Positions 40,192 through 49,050 of a DNA stretch of 53,801 nt are shown here, piece by piece. The stretch comes from Defluviitaleaceae bacterium (GTDB lineage Bacteria > Bacillota > Clostridia > Lachnospirales > WRAX01). The notes under the pieces are model-generated. The model was given only the letters and a program-made list of their open reading frames with translations, was not told where the DNA came from and did no database searches. Position 1 is the stretch's first letter; each line of letters begins with the position of its first letter. The stretch covers positions 1 to 53,801 of the forward strand of contig WRAX01000017.1 of NCBI GenBank assembly GCA_009779935.1, given 5' to 3'. The translations under genes and the position numbers were made by a program.

Positions 40192-40577
40192 TATCTCCTC
40201 ACAGGGGGCTTTTGTGCTGTTTTTTCAAATCGCATCCCCGCCACATTTACATTAACTTCTTTCACGGTCATACCTACCATGGTTTCCAGTGCTGTTTTTA
40301 TGCGCTTTTGCACCTCTTCCGAAACTTGGTGTATTTTATGCCCAAATTTTACCATAATAGTGATATCAACCTTTACGCCATCATCTAAGAGACCGATTTT
40401 TACACCCCTTGCAAAATTGCGCCGGGCAAAACGTGCGGACATTTCCCCCTGCCCTGCGGGATGGGACCCCGCAATAACGCCATTTACCTCCAAAGCTGCC
40501 GTGCCGGAAATTATCGCAAGCACCTCATCAGCAATGCGTATTTGCCCAATGCCGCCGTTTACAGAAACTTCGTGCAT
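40191..40577 (-). CDS. Asp23/Gls24 family envelope stress protein (YqhY-like)
   Basis: 128 residues with the Asp23 pattern: IRIADEVLAIISGTAALEVNGV at the N-terminus (partly quoted) and DITIMVKFGHKIHQVSEEVQ then VGMTVKEVNVNVAGM. In Bacillus, yqhY lies upstream of nusB and is linked to acetyl-CoA carboxylase control; the same gene order supports that identity. GGAGGAG is 8 bases before ATG 40577. A TATAAT near 40632-40637 (minus) could be the operon's -10, but the -35 is weak. Confidence 0.92.
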   Translation of the reverse strand: MHEVSVNGGIGQIRIADEVLAIISGTAALEVNGVIAGSHPAGQGEMSARFARRNFARGVKIGLLDDGVKVDITIMVKFGHKIHQVSEEVQKRIKTALETMVGMTVKEVNVNVAGMRFEKTAQKPPVRR

Positions 40578-40672
40578 ATATTTTCTCCTCCTCTGGGTTT
40601 AATTGGAAACCAAAATGCTAATACTACAAAAATATTATAACAAAACTTGCCCAATAAAGAAAGGTTAAACTG

Positions 40673-42115
40673 ATGAAAAAAATAAAAAAGTTTTCGACTA
40701 TATTTTTTGTTGCGGTTTTGGCATTGTCCCACACTGCCTTTGCTTACGAATTTTATCACCAGCCCGCCCCACCCCCCACATTGCCCTTGGAGGCGGAGCT
40801 TGCGCTGGTGGTAGATGCGGCAACTGGCCACATCCTATACAATCGGGGCGACCCCCACGCAAGAGCCCTGCCCGCCAGTATGACTAAGGTAATGACCGCC
40901 CTTTTGTTGCTGGAAAGCGGTGCGGATATGGATGACATAATCTTCCATTCACCTGAGGCGGTGTATACAATCCCCCGCAATTCCAGCCATATCGCTATGA
41001 ATGCAGGGGAAAGCCTAACTGTTTCCCAGGCCTTGTATGCCATTATGCTACCCAGCGCAAATGATGTAAGCAACGCCATTGCAGAATTTGTATCGGGCGA
41101 TATGGAAAGCTTTGCAGTGATGATGACCCAAAGGGCGCATGAGCTTGGAGCGGTAAATACAAATTTTACCAACGCCCACGGCCTGCCTGATGATAATCAT
41201 TTTACCACTTTGTATGATATGCACCTTATTATGGCGGAAGCCATTAAGCAACCCAAATTTGTACAAGTGATAAATGCGCCACGCTACCGCATACCACCAA
41301 CAGATTTTCAACCGGAGCCCCGTTTTATTGACAATACCAATGCCATGGTACGCCCTAACGACCCCCATTTTTCCTTAGATACAGTGGGCGGCAAAACCGG
41401 CTGGACGACCCCGTCCGGCCATACTTTGGTATCCTACGCAAGGCGGGATGGGATAGGGCTTATTACGGTTGTAATGGCAGCAGAGCGGCGGGATATTATT
41501 TTTAACGACACCGCAACCCTGTTAAATCATGGTTTTGAGCAGTTCGATCCCCACCAGCTGTTTACAGCATCAGAGTTAAGTGTGGGTGCAGATTTGGTGC
41601 AGCGCAGCCGTGAAGGGGTTATTGTTATTGATTATATGCCCATTGTTGCCGAAAGAGATGCGCTGGTTTATTTGCCACACAATGTTAGCCCCGATGATGT
41701 GCAGGTGGAATTGGCCCTGCCAAACCGCTTAACTGCCCCTGTTTACGCAGGGCAAACCGTGGGACGGGTAACACTAACATATAATGGCAGGATTTTAGAC
41801 CAAATACCCCTGCGCACTGCACAAGCAGGCATAGGTTTGCCCGCCGAAGCATTGGAATCCCTTGCCCCTGCTGTTAACCCTTTACAGGACTTGGCAACCA
41901 CCCTAACCGAATATTACCAAGAAAACCTTGTGCCGGAATGGTTAACCCTGCAAAACTTGGTGGTGGGCGCAGCCACCGCTGTGCTGGGCACAACTTTTTT
42001 GGTGCTTTGTGTAAAATTTTTACGCTTTGGAAAATCCCGCCGCAAGCGTGGGATGATGGCCTATTCCAGCAAAAGCTTCAAAACCCATATTAGCAAAAAT
42101 TACAAATATCGATAA
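40673..42115 (+). CDS. dacF: D-alanyl-D-alanine carboxypeptidase (DacF type)
   Basis: 480 residues. Signal peptide about 1-24 (KFSTIFFVAVLALSHTAFA). The serine peptidase S11 active site is complete: S69-M-T-K72, S128-A-N130 and K241-T-G. A C-terminal beta domain follows, then one hydrophobic anchor (LVVGAATAVLGTTFLVLCV) and a basic tail. It trims pentapeptide stems in the cell wall or spore cortex. AAGAAAGG is about 8 bases before the ATG. It is divergent from the Asp23-nusB operon and ends at a terminator. Confidence 0.93.
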   Translation: MKKIKKFSTIFFVAVLALSHTAFAYEFYHQPAPPPTLPLEAELALVVDAATGHILYNRGDPHARALPASMTKVMTALLLLESGADMDDIIFHSPEAVYTIPRNSSHIAMNAGESLTVSQALYAIMLPSANDVSNAIAEFVSGDMESFAVMMTQRAHELGAVNTNFTNAHGLPDDNHFTTLYDMHLIMAEAIKQPKFVQVINAPRYRIPPTDFQPEPRFIDNTNAMVRPNDPHFSLDTVGGKTGWTTPSGHTLVSYARRDGIGLITVVMAAERRDIIFNDTATLLNHGFEQFDPHQLFTASELSVGADLVQRSREGVIVIDYMPIVAERDALVYLPHNVSPDDVQVELALPNRLTAPVYAGQTVGRVTLTYNGRILDQIPLRTAQAGIGLPAEALESLAPAVNPLQDLATTLTEYYQENLVPEWLTLQNLVVGAATAVLGTTFLVLCVKFLRFGKSRRKRGMMAYSSKSFKTHISKNYKYR

Positions 42116-42204
42116 CCAATGTTTCCGCAACGCTATCCTGAAATTTGCCTGCAATAGCGTTCACATGATTGCTTGGTTTGCGATAGATATGGTTCCAAAG
42201 AAAT

Positions 42205-42234
42205 AAGGCTTTCCAGTAATTGGAAAGCCTTTGT
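42205..42234 (+). terminator. Terminator after dacF
   Basis: AAGGCTTTCCA (42205-42215) pairs perfectly with TGGAAAGCCTT (42221-42231), loop GTAAT, then TGTTT. The AAGG side also ends transcripts coming from the tRNA-Leu on the other strand. Confidence 0.75.
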
Positions 42235-42242
42235 TTATCCAA

Positions 42243-42327
42243 TGCCCAAAGCCAGACTCGAACTGGCACGGCTTTAAGGGCCGCAGGATTTTAAGTCCTG
42301 TGCGTCTACCGGTTCCGCCATTTGGGC
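42243..42327 (-). tRNA. tRNA-Leu (anticodon TAA)
   Basis: 85 bases. Acceptor GCCCAAA/TTTGGGC with discriminator A at 42243, anticodon stem AGGACT-TAA-AATCCT, a long variable arm as expected for leucine, and T-loop GTTCGAGTC. No CCA is encoded. Confidence 0.95.
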
Positions 42328-42335
42328 TTATTTGG

Positions 42336-43010
42336 TTAGGTGTCGGTAGTTATATCATCCCAGGGTTGCTCACAATAACTAATTAACCAGTTTAGGGCAT
42401 GGTGCCGCTCTGCCACAATGCCGGGCTGGATGGTATCCATTTGTTCGTTGTTTATGCGGGCATCCACGCATGCCCAATTGTAACGGTAAATTAGGTCGGC
42501 TTGGTCCAAAATCTGTTCTTTGTCCCGCAAAACTGCCGCCGATAGAAAATCATCGAAATTTGCATGATTTTGGATGATTTTGACAATATTTGCCACATCG
42601 CAAATATTGTTAGGGAAAGTCAGTTCGCCAACAAAGCTTAATGCCCAAAGCATCACATTTAGACATTCATACCGCCAAGAAAATTGGGTGGCAGCGTGCA
42701 AATCCATGGCATCATCCATTAAAAAGCTGATTTCGTTGGGCGTGAAAAAGGTTTGGGCATTGTATCTTTCGGTTATCATGGTTTGCAAATCCAAAATTTC
42801 CTTCCAATCCATATCCCCGGCACCGATGCATTCGCCACGCACAGCAACAACGCAAAGGGCAATGGCACGTTTTGCCACCGCCTCTTTTGTTTGCAGGGTT
42901 ACTTCATGGTTTTCTTCAATTTGCGGTAGATGCTCCATGGTTTTAATGCCCTTGGAGTGTAAGAAATCCATACTTTCCTGTTTGCGCCGGGCAGCCGTTT
43001 TAATTTGCAT
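42336..43010 (-). CDS. DUF4272 domain protein
   Basis: 224 residues from ATG 43010, which has GGGAGGG 5 bases before; the upstream ATG at 43043 lacks proper spacing. The family pattern is seen as FSWRYECLNVMLWALSFV, DLIYRYNWACVDARI and VAERHHALNWLISYC. DUF4272 has no known function. The gene lies between tRNA-Cys and tRNA-Leu on the same strand and may be cotranscribed with the tRNAs, with the tRNA-Leu only 8 bases after its stop. Confidence 0.82.
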   Translation of the reverse strand: MQIKTAARRKQESMDFLHSKGIKTMEHLPQIEENHEVTLQTKEAVAKRAIALCVVAVRGECIGAGDMDWKEILDLQTMITERYNAQTFFTPNEISFLMDDAMDLHAATQFSWRYECLNVMLWALSFVGELTFPNNICDVANIVKIIQNHANFDDFLSAAVLRDKEQILDQADLIYRYNWACVDARINNEQMDTIQPGIVAERHHALNWLISYCEQPWDDITTDT

Positions 43011-43106
43011 ATTGCCCTCCCAAAACAAGATAGACTTTTTCATCTTCTATAAAAAACCGCTTCACAGCCCCTGCATTTTAGCGTTGCAGAGGTTGCTCGG
43101 CCGTCA

Positions 43107-43177
43107 AGGTGCCACCCGGATTTGAACCGGGGGTGGAGGAGTTGCAGTCCTCTGCCTTACCACTTGGCTATGGCACC
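43107..43177 (-). tRNA. tRNA-Cys (anticodon GCA)
   Basis: 71 bases. Acceptor GGTGCCA/TGGCACC, discriminator T at 43107 (U73 is typical of tRNA-Cys), anticodon stem AGGACT-GCA-ACTCCT and T-loop GTTCAAATC. Confidence 0.95.
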
Positions 43178-43218
43178 GATAAAAACAATTAGGAATTAAG
43201 AATAGGGAATGGGGAATT

Positions 43219-43246
43219 TAATTCCTAATTCCTAATTCCTAATTCC
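43219..43246. repeat. Four 7-base tandem repeats between two tRNA genes
   Basis: TAATTCC occurs four times without gaps (43219-43246). The preceding 30 bases contain complementary AGGAATTA and GGGAAT strings, so the transcript could fold into a hairpin between tRNA-Glu and tRNA-Cys. Confidence 0.85.
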
Positions 43247-43256
43247 TTTTAGAAAT

Positions 43257-43328
43257 TGACCCGTAAGGGATTCGAACCCTTGTTACCGCCGTGAAAGGGC
43301 GGTGTCTTAACCCCTTGACCAACGGGCC
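43257..43328 (-). tRNA. tRNA-Glu (anticodon TTC)
   Basis: 72 bases. Acceptor GGCCCGT/ACGGGTC (one G-T pair), discriminator A at 43257, anticodon stem CCGCC-CTTTCAC-GGCGG and T-loop GTTCGAATC. First gene of the tRNA unit. Confidence 0.95.
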
Positions 43329-43360
43329 GTAATTTGCTACCATCAACAGCAACAAAAAAC

Positions 43361-43389
43361 ATTATACAACATGGCCTTGGCTATGTCAA
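43361..43389 (-). promoter_or_regulatory. Sigma-A promoter of the tRNA unit
   Basis: On the minus strand, TTGACA (43389-43384), 17 bases, TATAAT (43366-43361); full consensus, 32 bases before tRNA-Glu. Confidence 0.93.
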
Positions 43390-43436
43390 GAGTTTTTTGA
43401 AAAAAACTTAAAAAAATTTTGGCAGGCCAAAAATGG

Positions 43437-44087
43437 TTAGGTTTTGGTGATGATGATAAGATTGCGGGTTATATCACCGGGCAAGGTTATTTCCGAAATT
43501 TGAGATATTTTGCCGCCAAGCTTTGCAATGGCTTTTGCACCTGCATCCAGCTCCTCTTGAAAATTTGGGCCCTTCATGGCAATAAAGCTGCCGCCGTTTT
43601 TAACAAAGGGCAAACACCAGCCTGCCAGCTTGTCCATGGCAGCAACAGCACGGGAAACGGCCAAGTCAAAGCTTTTTGCGTAACCTGCGGCTTTTAACCT
43701 ATCCTCGGCACGGTCGTGGATGCATGTCACACCATCCAAGTCCAGTAATTTGGCAACCTCTTCCAAAAACTTTACCTTTTTGCCTCTTGCATCCAGCAGG
43801 GTTAAGCTTATATCCGGGCGGACGATTTTTGCCACCAAACCGGGAAAACCGGGGCCCGTACCAATGTCGATAACCTTTGCGCCTTGCTTAATATGGGGTA
43901 AAATCGTTAAGCAGTCCAAAAAATGTTTGGTTACAATGCCTTCATCATCGGTTATGGCGGTAAGGTTTACTTTTTGGTTGTATTCTTTAAGAAATGCTTT
44001 ATATGCCCACAACTGCACCAAAGCATGCTCATCCAGCACAGTGCCGAGCTTTTGCCCTTCGTTTTGTAAAAATATTTTCAAATCCAT
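43437..44087 (-). CDS. rsmG: 16S rRNA (guanine527-N7)-methyltransferase
   Basis: 216 residues. KEYNQKVNLTAITDDEGIV, HFLDCLTILPHI, VIDIGTGPGFPGLVAKIV and AVAAMDKLAGWCLPFVKNGG are RsmG family blocks. It uses SAM to make m7G527 in 16S rRNA. Its ATG shares one base with the mnmG stop (TAATG), the conserved mnmG-rsmG order. Confidence 0.96.
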   Translation of the reverse strand: MDLKIFLQNEGQKLGTVLDEHALVQLWAYKAFLKEYNQKVNLTAITDDEGIVTKHFLDCLTILPHIKQGAKVIDIGTGPGFPGLVAKIVRPDISLTLLDARGKKVKFLEEVAKLLDLDGVTCIHDRAEDRLKAAGYAKSFDLAVSRAVAAMDKLAGWCLPFVKNGGSFIAMKGPNFQEELDAGAKAIAKLGGKISQISEITLPGDITRNLIIITKT

Positions 44088-45943
44088 TATCTTCCTCTTT
44101 CCAAATGCACTAATAAATTGGCAATATCAGCAGGGCTTACACCATTTATGCGGCTTGCCTGCCCAATATTAGCCGGGCGTATGGCTGCCAATTTTTGGCG
44201 GGCTTCCAGCCGAAGGTTGCCCACCCCATCATAATCAATATCCGCCGGTATGCGACGGTTTTCCAGCTTTCTAAACTGCTCCACTTGCAACATTTGCTTG
44301 GCTATATATCCCTCGTATTTCAAGTGGATATTTACCTGCTCTGCCACATCTTTTGGCAGGTTGGGACGGTTTTCATCCAGCGGGGCTAAAATTTCATAAC
44401 TTAGCTCTGGCCTTTTAACCAGCTCTGCCAGCTTAAAACCTGATGAAATCTCCGTGGACCGGTGCTTGCGTAATAATTGGTTTGCAGTTGGGGATGGGGC
44501 AACAACAGTGCTTATAAGCCGCTTAATTTCGGCATTTATCTGCCCTTGCTTGTCCATTAGCCGTTGATATCGCTCCCCACTTATAAGATAGCCCCGTCCC
44601 TTAGGTGTTAAGCGCAAATCTGCATTATCTTGCCGCAAAAGCAATCGGTATTCCGCACGGGAAGTCATCATGCGGTAGGGTTCATTTGTGCCTTTTGTTA
44701 CCAAATCGTCAATCATCACGCCGATGTAGCCCTCGGAGCGGTCAATGGTTAAAGATGGTTTGCCAAGCACCTTAGCTGCGGCGTTAATGCCTGCAATCAA
44801 TCCCTGTGCGGCAGCCTCTTCATAGCCACTGGTTCCATTAAACTGCCCTGCGGAAAAAAGACCGTTAAATGCCTTAAATTCCAATGTGGGGGTTAGTTGG
44901 GTTGTATCTATGCAATCATATTCTATGGCATAGCCAAAGCGCATAATTTGGGCGTTTTCCAGCCCAATCACACTACGGTACATCTGCACCTGTACATCTT
45001 CCGGCAAAGAGGTGGACATGCCCGAAATATAAAGCTCTTGCGTGTTTTCCCCTTCGGGTTCGATAAAAACTTGGTGGCTGGCTTTTTCCCCAAAACGCAC
45101 CACCTTATCCTCAATGGACGGGCAATAGCGGGTACCCGTGCCTTCAATTGCACCCGAATACATGGGGCTGCGTTGGATATTGGCACGGATGATATCATGG
45201 GTTTTTTCGTTGGTATGGGTAAGCCAACAGGAAATTTGGGGGCGAGCTATGCTTTGCGGCGTGTTTTCAAAGGAAAATGGCACAATGTCCTCATCACCCT
45301 TATGCTCCATCATCTTGGAAAAATCCACAGAACCTGCATGTATACGGGCAGGTGTGCCCGTTTTGAAGCGAAACATGGTAATGCCCAGCCCTTTTAAGGC
45401 ATCCGCCAGTTTATTGGAAGCCGCAAGGCCATTGGGGCCACTGTTTACACCAACTTCGCCCCAAATACAGCGGCTGTTTAAGTATGTGCCTGTGGCGATT
45501 ATTAGGGCTTTGCAAGGATATACAGTGCCGGAGGCTGTAACCACATCCAATGTGGGCAAAATATCCACAACCTCAGCTTGGATAATTTGTAGGCCGGCTG
45601 TATTTTCCAGCACCGCCTTCATTTCCGCAGAATAGCGGTATTTATCCGCCTGCGCCCGAAGGGAGTGAACAGCAGGCCCCTTACCAAGATTTAACATGCG
45701 GGACTGGATATAGGTTTTATCAATATTTTTACCCATCTCCCCACCCAGCGCATCAATTTCCCGCACCAAATGCCCCTTGGATGTGCCGCCAATGTTGGGG
45801 TTGCAAGGCATCATGGCAATAGAATCCAAATTTATGGCAAATACTTTAACAGAGCAACCCATGCGTGCCGCCGCCAAGGCCGCCTCGCATCCCGCATGCC
45901 CTGCCCCTATTACAATTACATCCACTTCACAAGCCTTGTACAT
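44087..45943 (-). CDS. mnmG: tRNA uridine-5-carboxymethylaminomethyl modification enzyme MnmG (GidA)
   Basis: 618 residues. FAD-binding [21 protein letters not shown] starts at about residue 9 (quoted in part, [10 protein letters not shown] at 13-22), followed by [20 protein letters not shown] and [18 protein letters not shown]. With MnmE it modifies wobble uridines. mnmE is not in the window. AGGAGGTG lies 4 bases before the ATG. Confidence 0.97.
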   Translation of the reverse strand: MYKACEVDVIVIGAGHAGCEAALAAARMGCSVKVFAINLDSIAMMPCNPNIGGTSKGHLVREIDALGGEMGKNIDKTYIQSRMLNLGKGPAVHSLRAQADKYRYSAEMKAVLENTAGLQIIQAEVVDILPTLDVVTASGTVYPCKALIIATGTYLNSRCIWGEVGVNSGPNGLAASNKLADALKGLGITMFRFKTGTPARIHAGSVDFSKMMEHKGDEDIVPFSFENTPQSIARPQISCWLTHTNEKTHDIIRANIQRSPMYSGAIEGTGTRYCPSIEDKVVRFGEKASHQVFIEPEGENTQELYISGMSTSLPEDVQVQMYRSVIGLENAQIMRFGYAIEYDCIDTTQLTPTLEFKAFNGLFSAGQFNGTSGYEEAAAQGLIAGINAAAKVLGKPSLTIDRSEGYIGVMIDDLVTKGTNEPYRMMTSRAEYRLLLRQDNADLRLTPKGRGYLISGERYQRLMDKQGQINAEIKRLISTVVAPSPTANQLLRKHRSTEISSGFKLAELVKRPELSYEILAPLDENRPNLPKDVAEQVNIHLKYEGYIAKQMLQVEQFRKLENRRIPADIDYDGVGNLRLEARQKLAAIRPANIGQASRINGVSPADIANLLVHLERGR

Positions 45944-45953
45944 GGCACACCTC

Positions 45954-46355
45954 CTAACATTTATCTTTGAAAATAAACAGCTTGCTTGCCAGATAGTTAA
46001 TCACCAACACAATAACATGGGCAACGGCGAAGATGACCAGCTCATTAAACTCCAAAGCGTCCACGAAAACAAACATAATGCCCGTGTTTACACCTGCTGA
46101 AAAAATCCGTGCCGCCAAAAACAAAGCGGCTTCCTTGGCGGCTCCGGCTTTACTGCGGAAAACAATAAACTTGTTGGCGGCAAAAGCAAAAGCCACAGCA
46201 ACAACCCACGAAATTACAGTGGAAAGCCAAGCATCCAGCCCCAAGCCCCATGATGCAGCAAAGTAAATAGCAATGGTGATAATGCTGGTTAAGCCGCCAA
46301 AAAACAAGTATAGTATAATTTCCCTATACCTGTCAAACATTTGCTTAATTTTCAT
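45954..46355 (-). CDS. GtrA family membrane protein
   Basis: 133 residues with four membrane segments ([40 protein letters not shown], a third near 75-95, and [17 protein letters not shown]). GtrA-like proteins are thought to flip polyprenyl-linked sugars during surface polymer synthesis. ATG 46355 follows AAGGGG and overlaps the glycosyltransferase end by 11 bases. mnmG starts 10 bases after its stop, so these surface genes and mnmG-rsmG may be in one transcript. Confidence 0.88.
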   Translation of the reverse strand: MKIKQMFDRYREIILYLFFGGLTSIITIAIYFAASWGLGLDAWLSTVISWVVAVAFAFAANKFIVFRSKAGAAKEAALFLAARIFSAGVNTGIMFVFVDALEFNELVIFAVAHVIVLVINYLASKLFIFKDKC

Positions 46356-47679
46356 GCGCAAACCCCTTTATTGCGGCCACAGCGGCGGGTATGACGAAAA
46401 TAAAGGCGGGGAAAGCATATCTCGCCTGCCCTTCAAAGAAAAAGGGGATGACGATTAAAAAAGCAAGGTTTATAAATATTATGGCGGTGTGCAAGCTTAT
46501 CCTTCCATTTTTTGTAAACAGCCCAACGGCGTATTTTTTAACCATTGCAAACATAAACAAAAAACCTGTGCCGTTAAGGATGAAGGTGATTATACCGGCG
46601 GATGCTTCCAAAAAGTTATGGTTGCGCCTATGCCATGTGCGCTGTGCCTCGGTCAAACCCTCGTCATACATAGGTGAAACATTGGCCGCCCACTGGGGAA
46701 TATCGTTTGCCCCATCAAAAAATGTGCGGTACACACGCAAAACACCCAGTTTTAAGTATTCCACAGGGTTTTGACTTATCCATTCCCTTGCCCATGCACT
46801 TAAATAGGGCTCCACATCATATGCTTGGTGTATGGTGCGCCCATCCAGTGCCTGCTCCAAAATAGCATGCCTATCGGGAAAATCCGCCGTAGCACGCAGG
46901 GGGTTCATCCAAAGGCCATTTACATTTTCATTATTATTATTAATAAACAGCACATATCCCGAATTATACGAAACCGGTATAAAGCGGCCAAAATGTGTGT
47001 AATTGCGGATTGCCCACGGGGTGATTATAACAACCATAACAGCAAAGCATATACCTGCAAAAGCCAAACTGCGCTTTAATTGCTTTGTGGCGGACAGCAT
47101 ATAAATACCTGCAATCACAGGATAAGCCATCATAAACGGGCGCACAAGGGCAGTTAGGCCGATAAGTGCGCCCAGCACAAAAAACGCAGGCGTTTTAGGC
47201 AAAAAGTAAATTTTAACAAAAACAATGGCGGATAGTAAAAAGGTAAAAAACACCTCCGTGCCAATAACATTTACATATGCGATATATTGGGGTAAAAACG
47301 CCGTTATAGCAAGGGCTGTAAGTGCAAATTTTCTTTTTTCAAATATTTTTTTGTATATAAGCCAGCAAAACACCAATGTGCCCATGGAAAAGGCGATGTT
47401 TAGCCATTTGCCCGCCAACACATCCGTTGTGCCGATAATGCGGTAAAAAATGCCCAGCACATAGGGGTAGCCGCTGCCCTGCCAAGCCACAGGGCTACCG
47501 TGCATGGTGTGCCCCAAGCCATTTGCAATGTTTTCGGCAATCATTTGGTAATTGGCAAAGTCAAAAAGCTGTACCGTTGGCACATTTAGCACCCAATAAA
47601 TACGTAATAAAAGGGCTGCGGCAAAAATTACAAGCAAGGGTATTTCGGCTTTGGATATATTTATCTTTGGAAATTGCAT
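46345..47679 (-). CDS. Polytopic glycosyltransferase, GT39/ArnT-like (GT-C fold)
   Basis: 444 residues with about ten to twelve membrane segments. The catalytic-type first loop has FDFANYQMIAENIANGLGH and the GT-C family pattern GSGYPYVLGIFYRII, and later ALVRPFMMAYPVIAG. Such enzymes transfer a sugar from a polyprenyl phosphate donor outside the membrane. ATG 47679 has AAGGAG 6 bases before; an upstream in-frame extension runs into ubiA. It stands between GtrA and the DPPR-synthase-like gene, whose product could supply the lipid-linked donor. Confidence 0.82.
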   Translation of the reverse strand: MQFPKINISKAEIPLLVIFAAALLLRIYWVLNVPTVQLFDFANYQMIAENIANGLGHTMHGSPVAWQGSGYPYVLGIFYRIIGTTDVLAGKWLNIAFSMGTLVFCWLIYKKIFEKRKFALTALAITAFLPQYIAYVNVIGTEVFFTFLLSAIVFVKIYFLPKTPAFFVLGALIGLTALVRPFMMAYPVIAGIYMLSATKQLKRSLAFAGICFAVMVVIITPWAIRNYTHFGRFIPVSYNSGYVLFINNNNENVNGLWMNPLRATADFPDRHAILEQALDGRTIHQAYDVEPYLSAWAREWISQNPVEYLKLGVLRVYRTFFDGANDIPQWAANVSPMYDEGLTEAQRTWHRRNHNFLEASAGIITFILNGTGFLFMFAMVKKYAVGLFTKNGRISLHTAIIFINLAFLIVIPFFFEGQARYAFPAFIFVIPAAVAAIKGFAHEN

Positions 47680-47689
47680 ACATTTCTCC

Positions 47690-48532
47690 TTAATATAGAA
47701 ATACAAAACTAAGCACACCAAACAGGGCAATAGATGCGACAAGAACCTTGTCACCCAAGATTACGGAAACAGGATCCCCATGGGATTTTTTGTGGCTGAT
47801 GGCAAGCAAGTACCTGCACCCAATAAAAATTATAAGGGGCACAGTATAAATCATAAGCGGCACGCCGGATATGGCCCACAGGGCATAAAAAACCATGGCA
47901 AGCCCCATACACACAAACATCATGGCATTTAATGCGCCTAAATTGTATTTCGCCAATGACTGCCTACCGTGGCCACCAACCTGCATCATCTCGCCCCGCC
48001 GCTTGCCAAATGCCATAAACAACGCAGCAGCAGCAACCGTCAAAAACATCCATTCGGAAATTTCCACAGATATGGCGGCACCGCCTGCATAAATGCGCAA
48101 CACAAAGCCTGCGGCAATGCAAAAACAATCCACAATAGGGTAATGTTTTAATTTTAGGCTGTATACCAAATTCAAAACCACATAAATCCCAGCAAACAAA
48201 GCAACAAACCACATTCCCAAGGCAAAAATTAGTGCAAAGCAAGCAGCCAGCAGCAAGGCGGCAAAAAACACCGCCTGCTTTTTGCCAACCCGCCCCGATG
48301 CAATGGGGCGGGTTTTGTTGACAGGGTGCAAAGCATCCTTTTCACTATCAAAAATATCATTAACAACATAAATAGCAGATGCCGCCAAGCAAAAGGCCGC
48401 AAAAGCCGCCGCCGAAAACCAAACCACGCCATGGGGAAGGCTTTGGGAATATATCAAAGGCGCAAACAGCAACAGATTTTTGATATAATGTTTTGGGCGC
48501 ATTAGTTTTATATAGTTGCGTAGCTTTGTCAT
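47690..48532 (-). CDS. UbiA-family prenyltransferase, decaprenyl-phosphate phosphoribosyltransferase-like
   Basis: 280 residues, about eight membrane segments. The start YIKLMRPKHYIKNLLLFAPL and the Asp-rich motif N58-D-I-F-D-S-E-K-D66 followed by HPVNKTRPIASG match the DPPR synthase branch (Rv3806c-like) of UbiA proteins. That enzyme joins phosphoribosyl diphosphate to a polyprenyl phosphate, the first step to lipid-linked ribose or arabinose. The identity as DPPR synthase is good at family level but the acceptor here is unknown. The start overlaps the upstream small gene by 4 bases. Confidence 0.87.
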   Translation of the reverse strand: MTKLRNYIKLMRPKHYIKNLLLFAPLIYSQSLPHGVVWFSAAAFAAFCLAASAIYVVNDIFDSEKDALHPVNKTRPIASGRVGKKQAVFFAALLLAACFALIFALGMWFVALFAGIYVVLNLVYSLKLKHYPIVDCFCIAAGFVLRIYAGGAAISVEISEWMFLTVAAAALFMAFGKRRGEMMQVGGHGRQSLAKYNLGALNAMMFVCMGLAMVFYALWAISGVPLMIYTVPLIIFIGCRYLLAISHKKSHGDPVSVILGDKVLVASIALFGVLSFVFLY

Positions 48533-48846
48533 GTCCGCTCCTTATTTTGGTTTGGGTCGCTTACTTCAAAATTATTTAGTGCCATTTTTATCTCTTGCCC
48601 CATATATGGTGCATTTCTTGCCATTATTTCTTTTTCCCTCATTTTTTCTTTACATCTAATGTTGCCTTGCTTATCAAAGAATGCGAAAAGCAAAAAAGTC
48701 GCAGTTATCGGGAATAGGAAGCGTTGGTGGTCAGTTTCATTGTGCGCAGAAAAGTATATTGAAAATGTAATAAATATTGCTACAATAGCGTTAGAAAACC
48801 AAAGTACGCTTAAAACACCTACCACCCAATGCAACGCATGAAACAA
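48529..48846 (-). CDS. Hypothetical small membrane protein
   Basis: Up to 105 residues: two hydrophobic segments (VVGVLSVLWFSNAIVAIFIT and FLFPITATFLLFAFF) and a charged tail (REKEIMARNAPYMGQEIKMA). The start is unclear: TTG 48846 and GTG 48825 are both possible and neither has a good ribosome binding site, so the gene may be a truncated remainder of a longer one. The stop overlaps the UbiA ATG by 4 bases. No family was recognised. Confidence 0.5.
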   Translation of the reverse strand: MFHALHWVVGVLSVLWFSNAIVAIFITFSIYFSAHNETDHQRFLFPITATFLLFAFFDKQGNIRCKEKMREKEIMARNAPYMGQEIKMALNNFEVSDPNQNKERT

Positions 48847-49050
48847 ATGCCAAAGGAAAGCTGCTTAAAGAGTTTTGCAGCTTCGTTGTGCGGAAACTTT
48901 TTCGCAAACTTCGCTCTCATAAAAACACAACCCCATCGTTTAGCAAGTTTCCAAACATCTGCTTCTCGAGATGTGCTTGTGCTTCCAAAAAGCCTTTGTG
49001 ATGAGTAAAAGTGCCATTTCCCAGTTAATAATCATTCCCTAAGTCCCCTG
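48847..49050 (-). other. Gap with possible gene remnants upstream of the small membrane gene
   Basis: No intact gene is seen in these 204 bases. On the minus strand one short frame reads HHKGFLEAQAHLEKQMFGN up to a TGA near 48917, and another begins there (MRAKFAKKFPHNEAAKLF, overlapping ATGAG). Both have protein-like content, which suggests a broken gene, perhaps the missing front of 48529-48846. A promoter was not seen. Confidence 0.3.
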
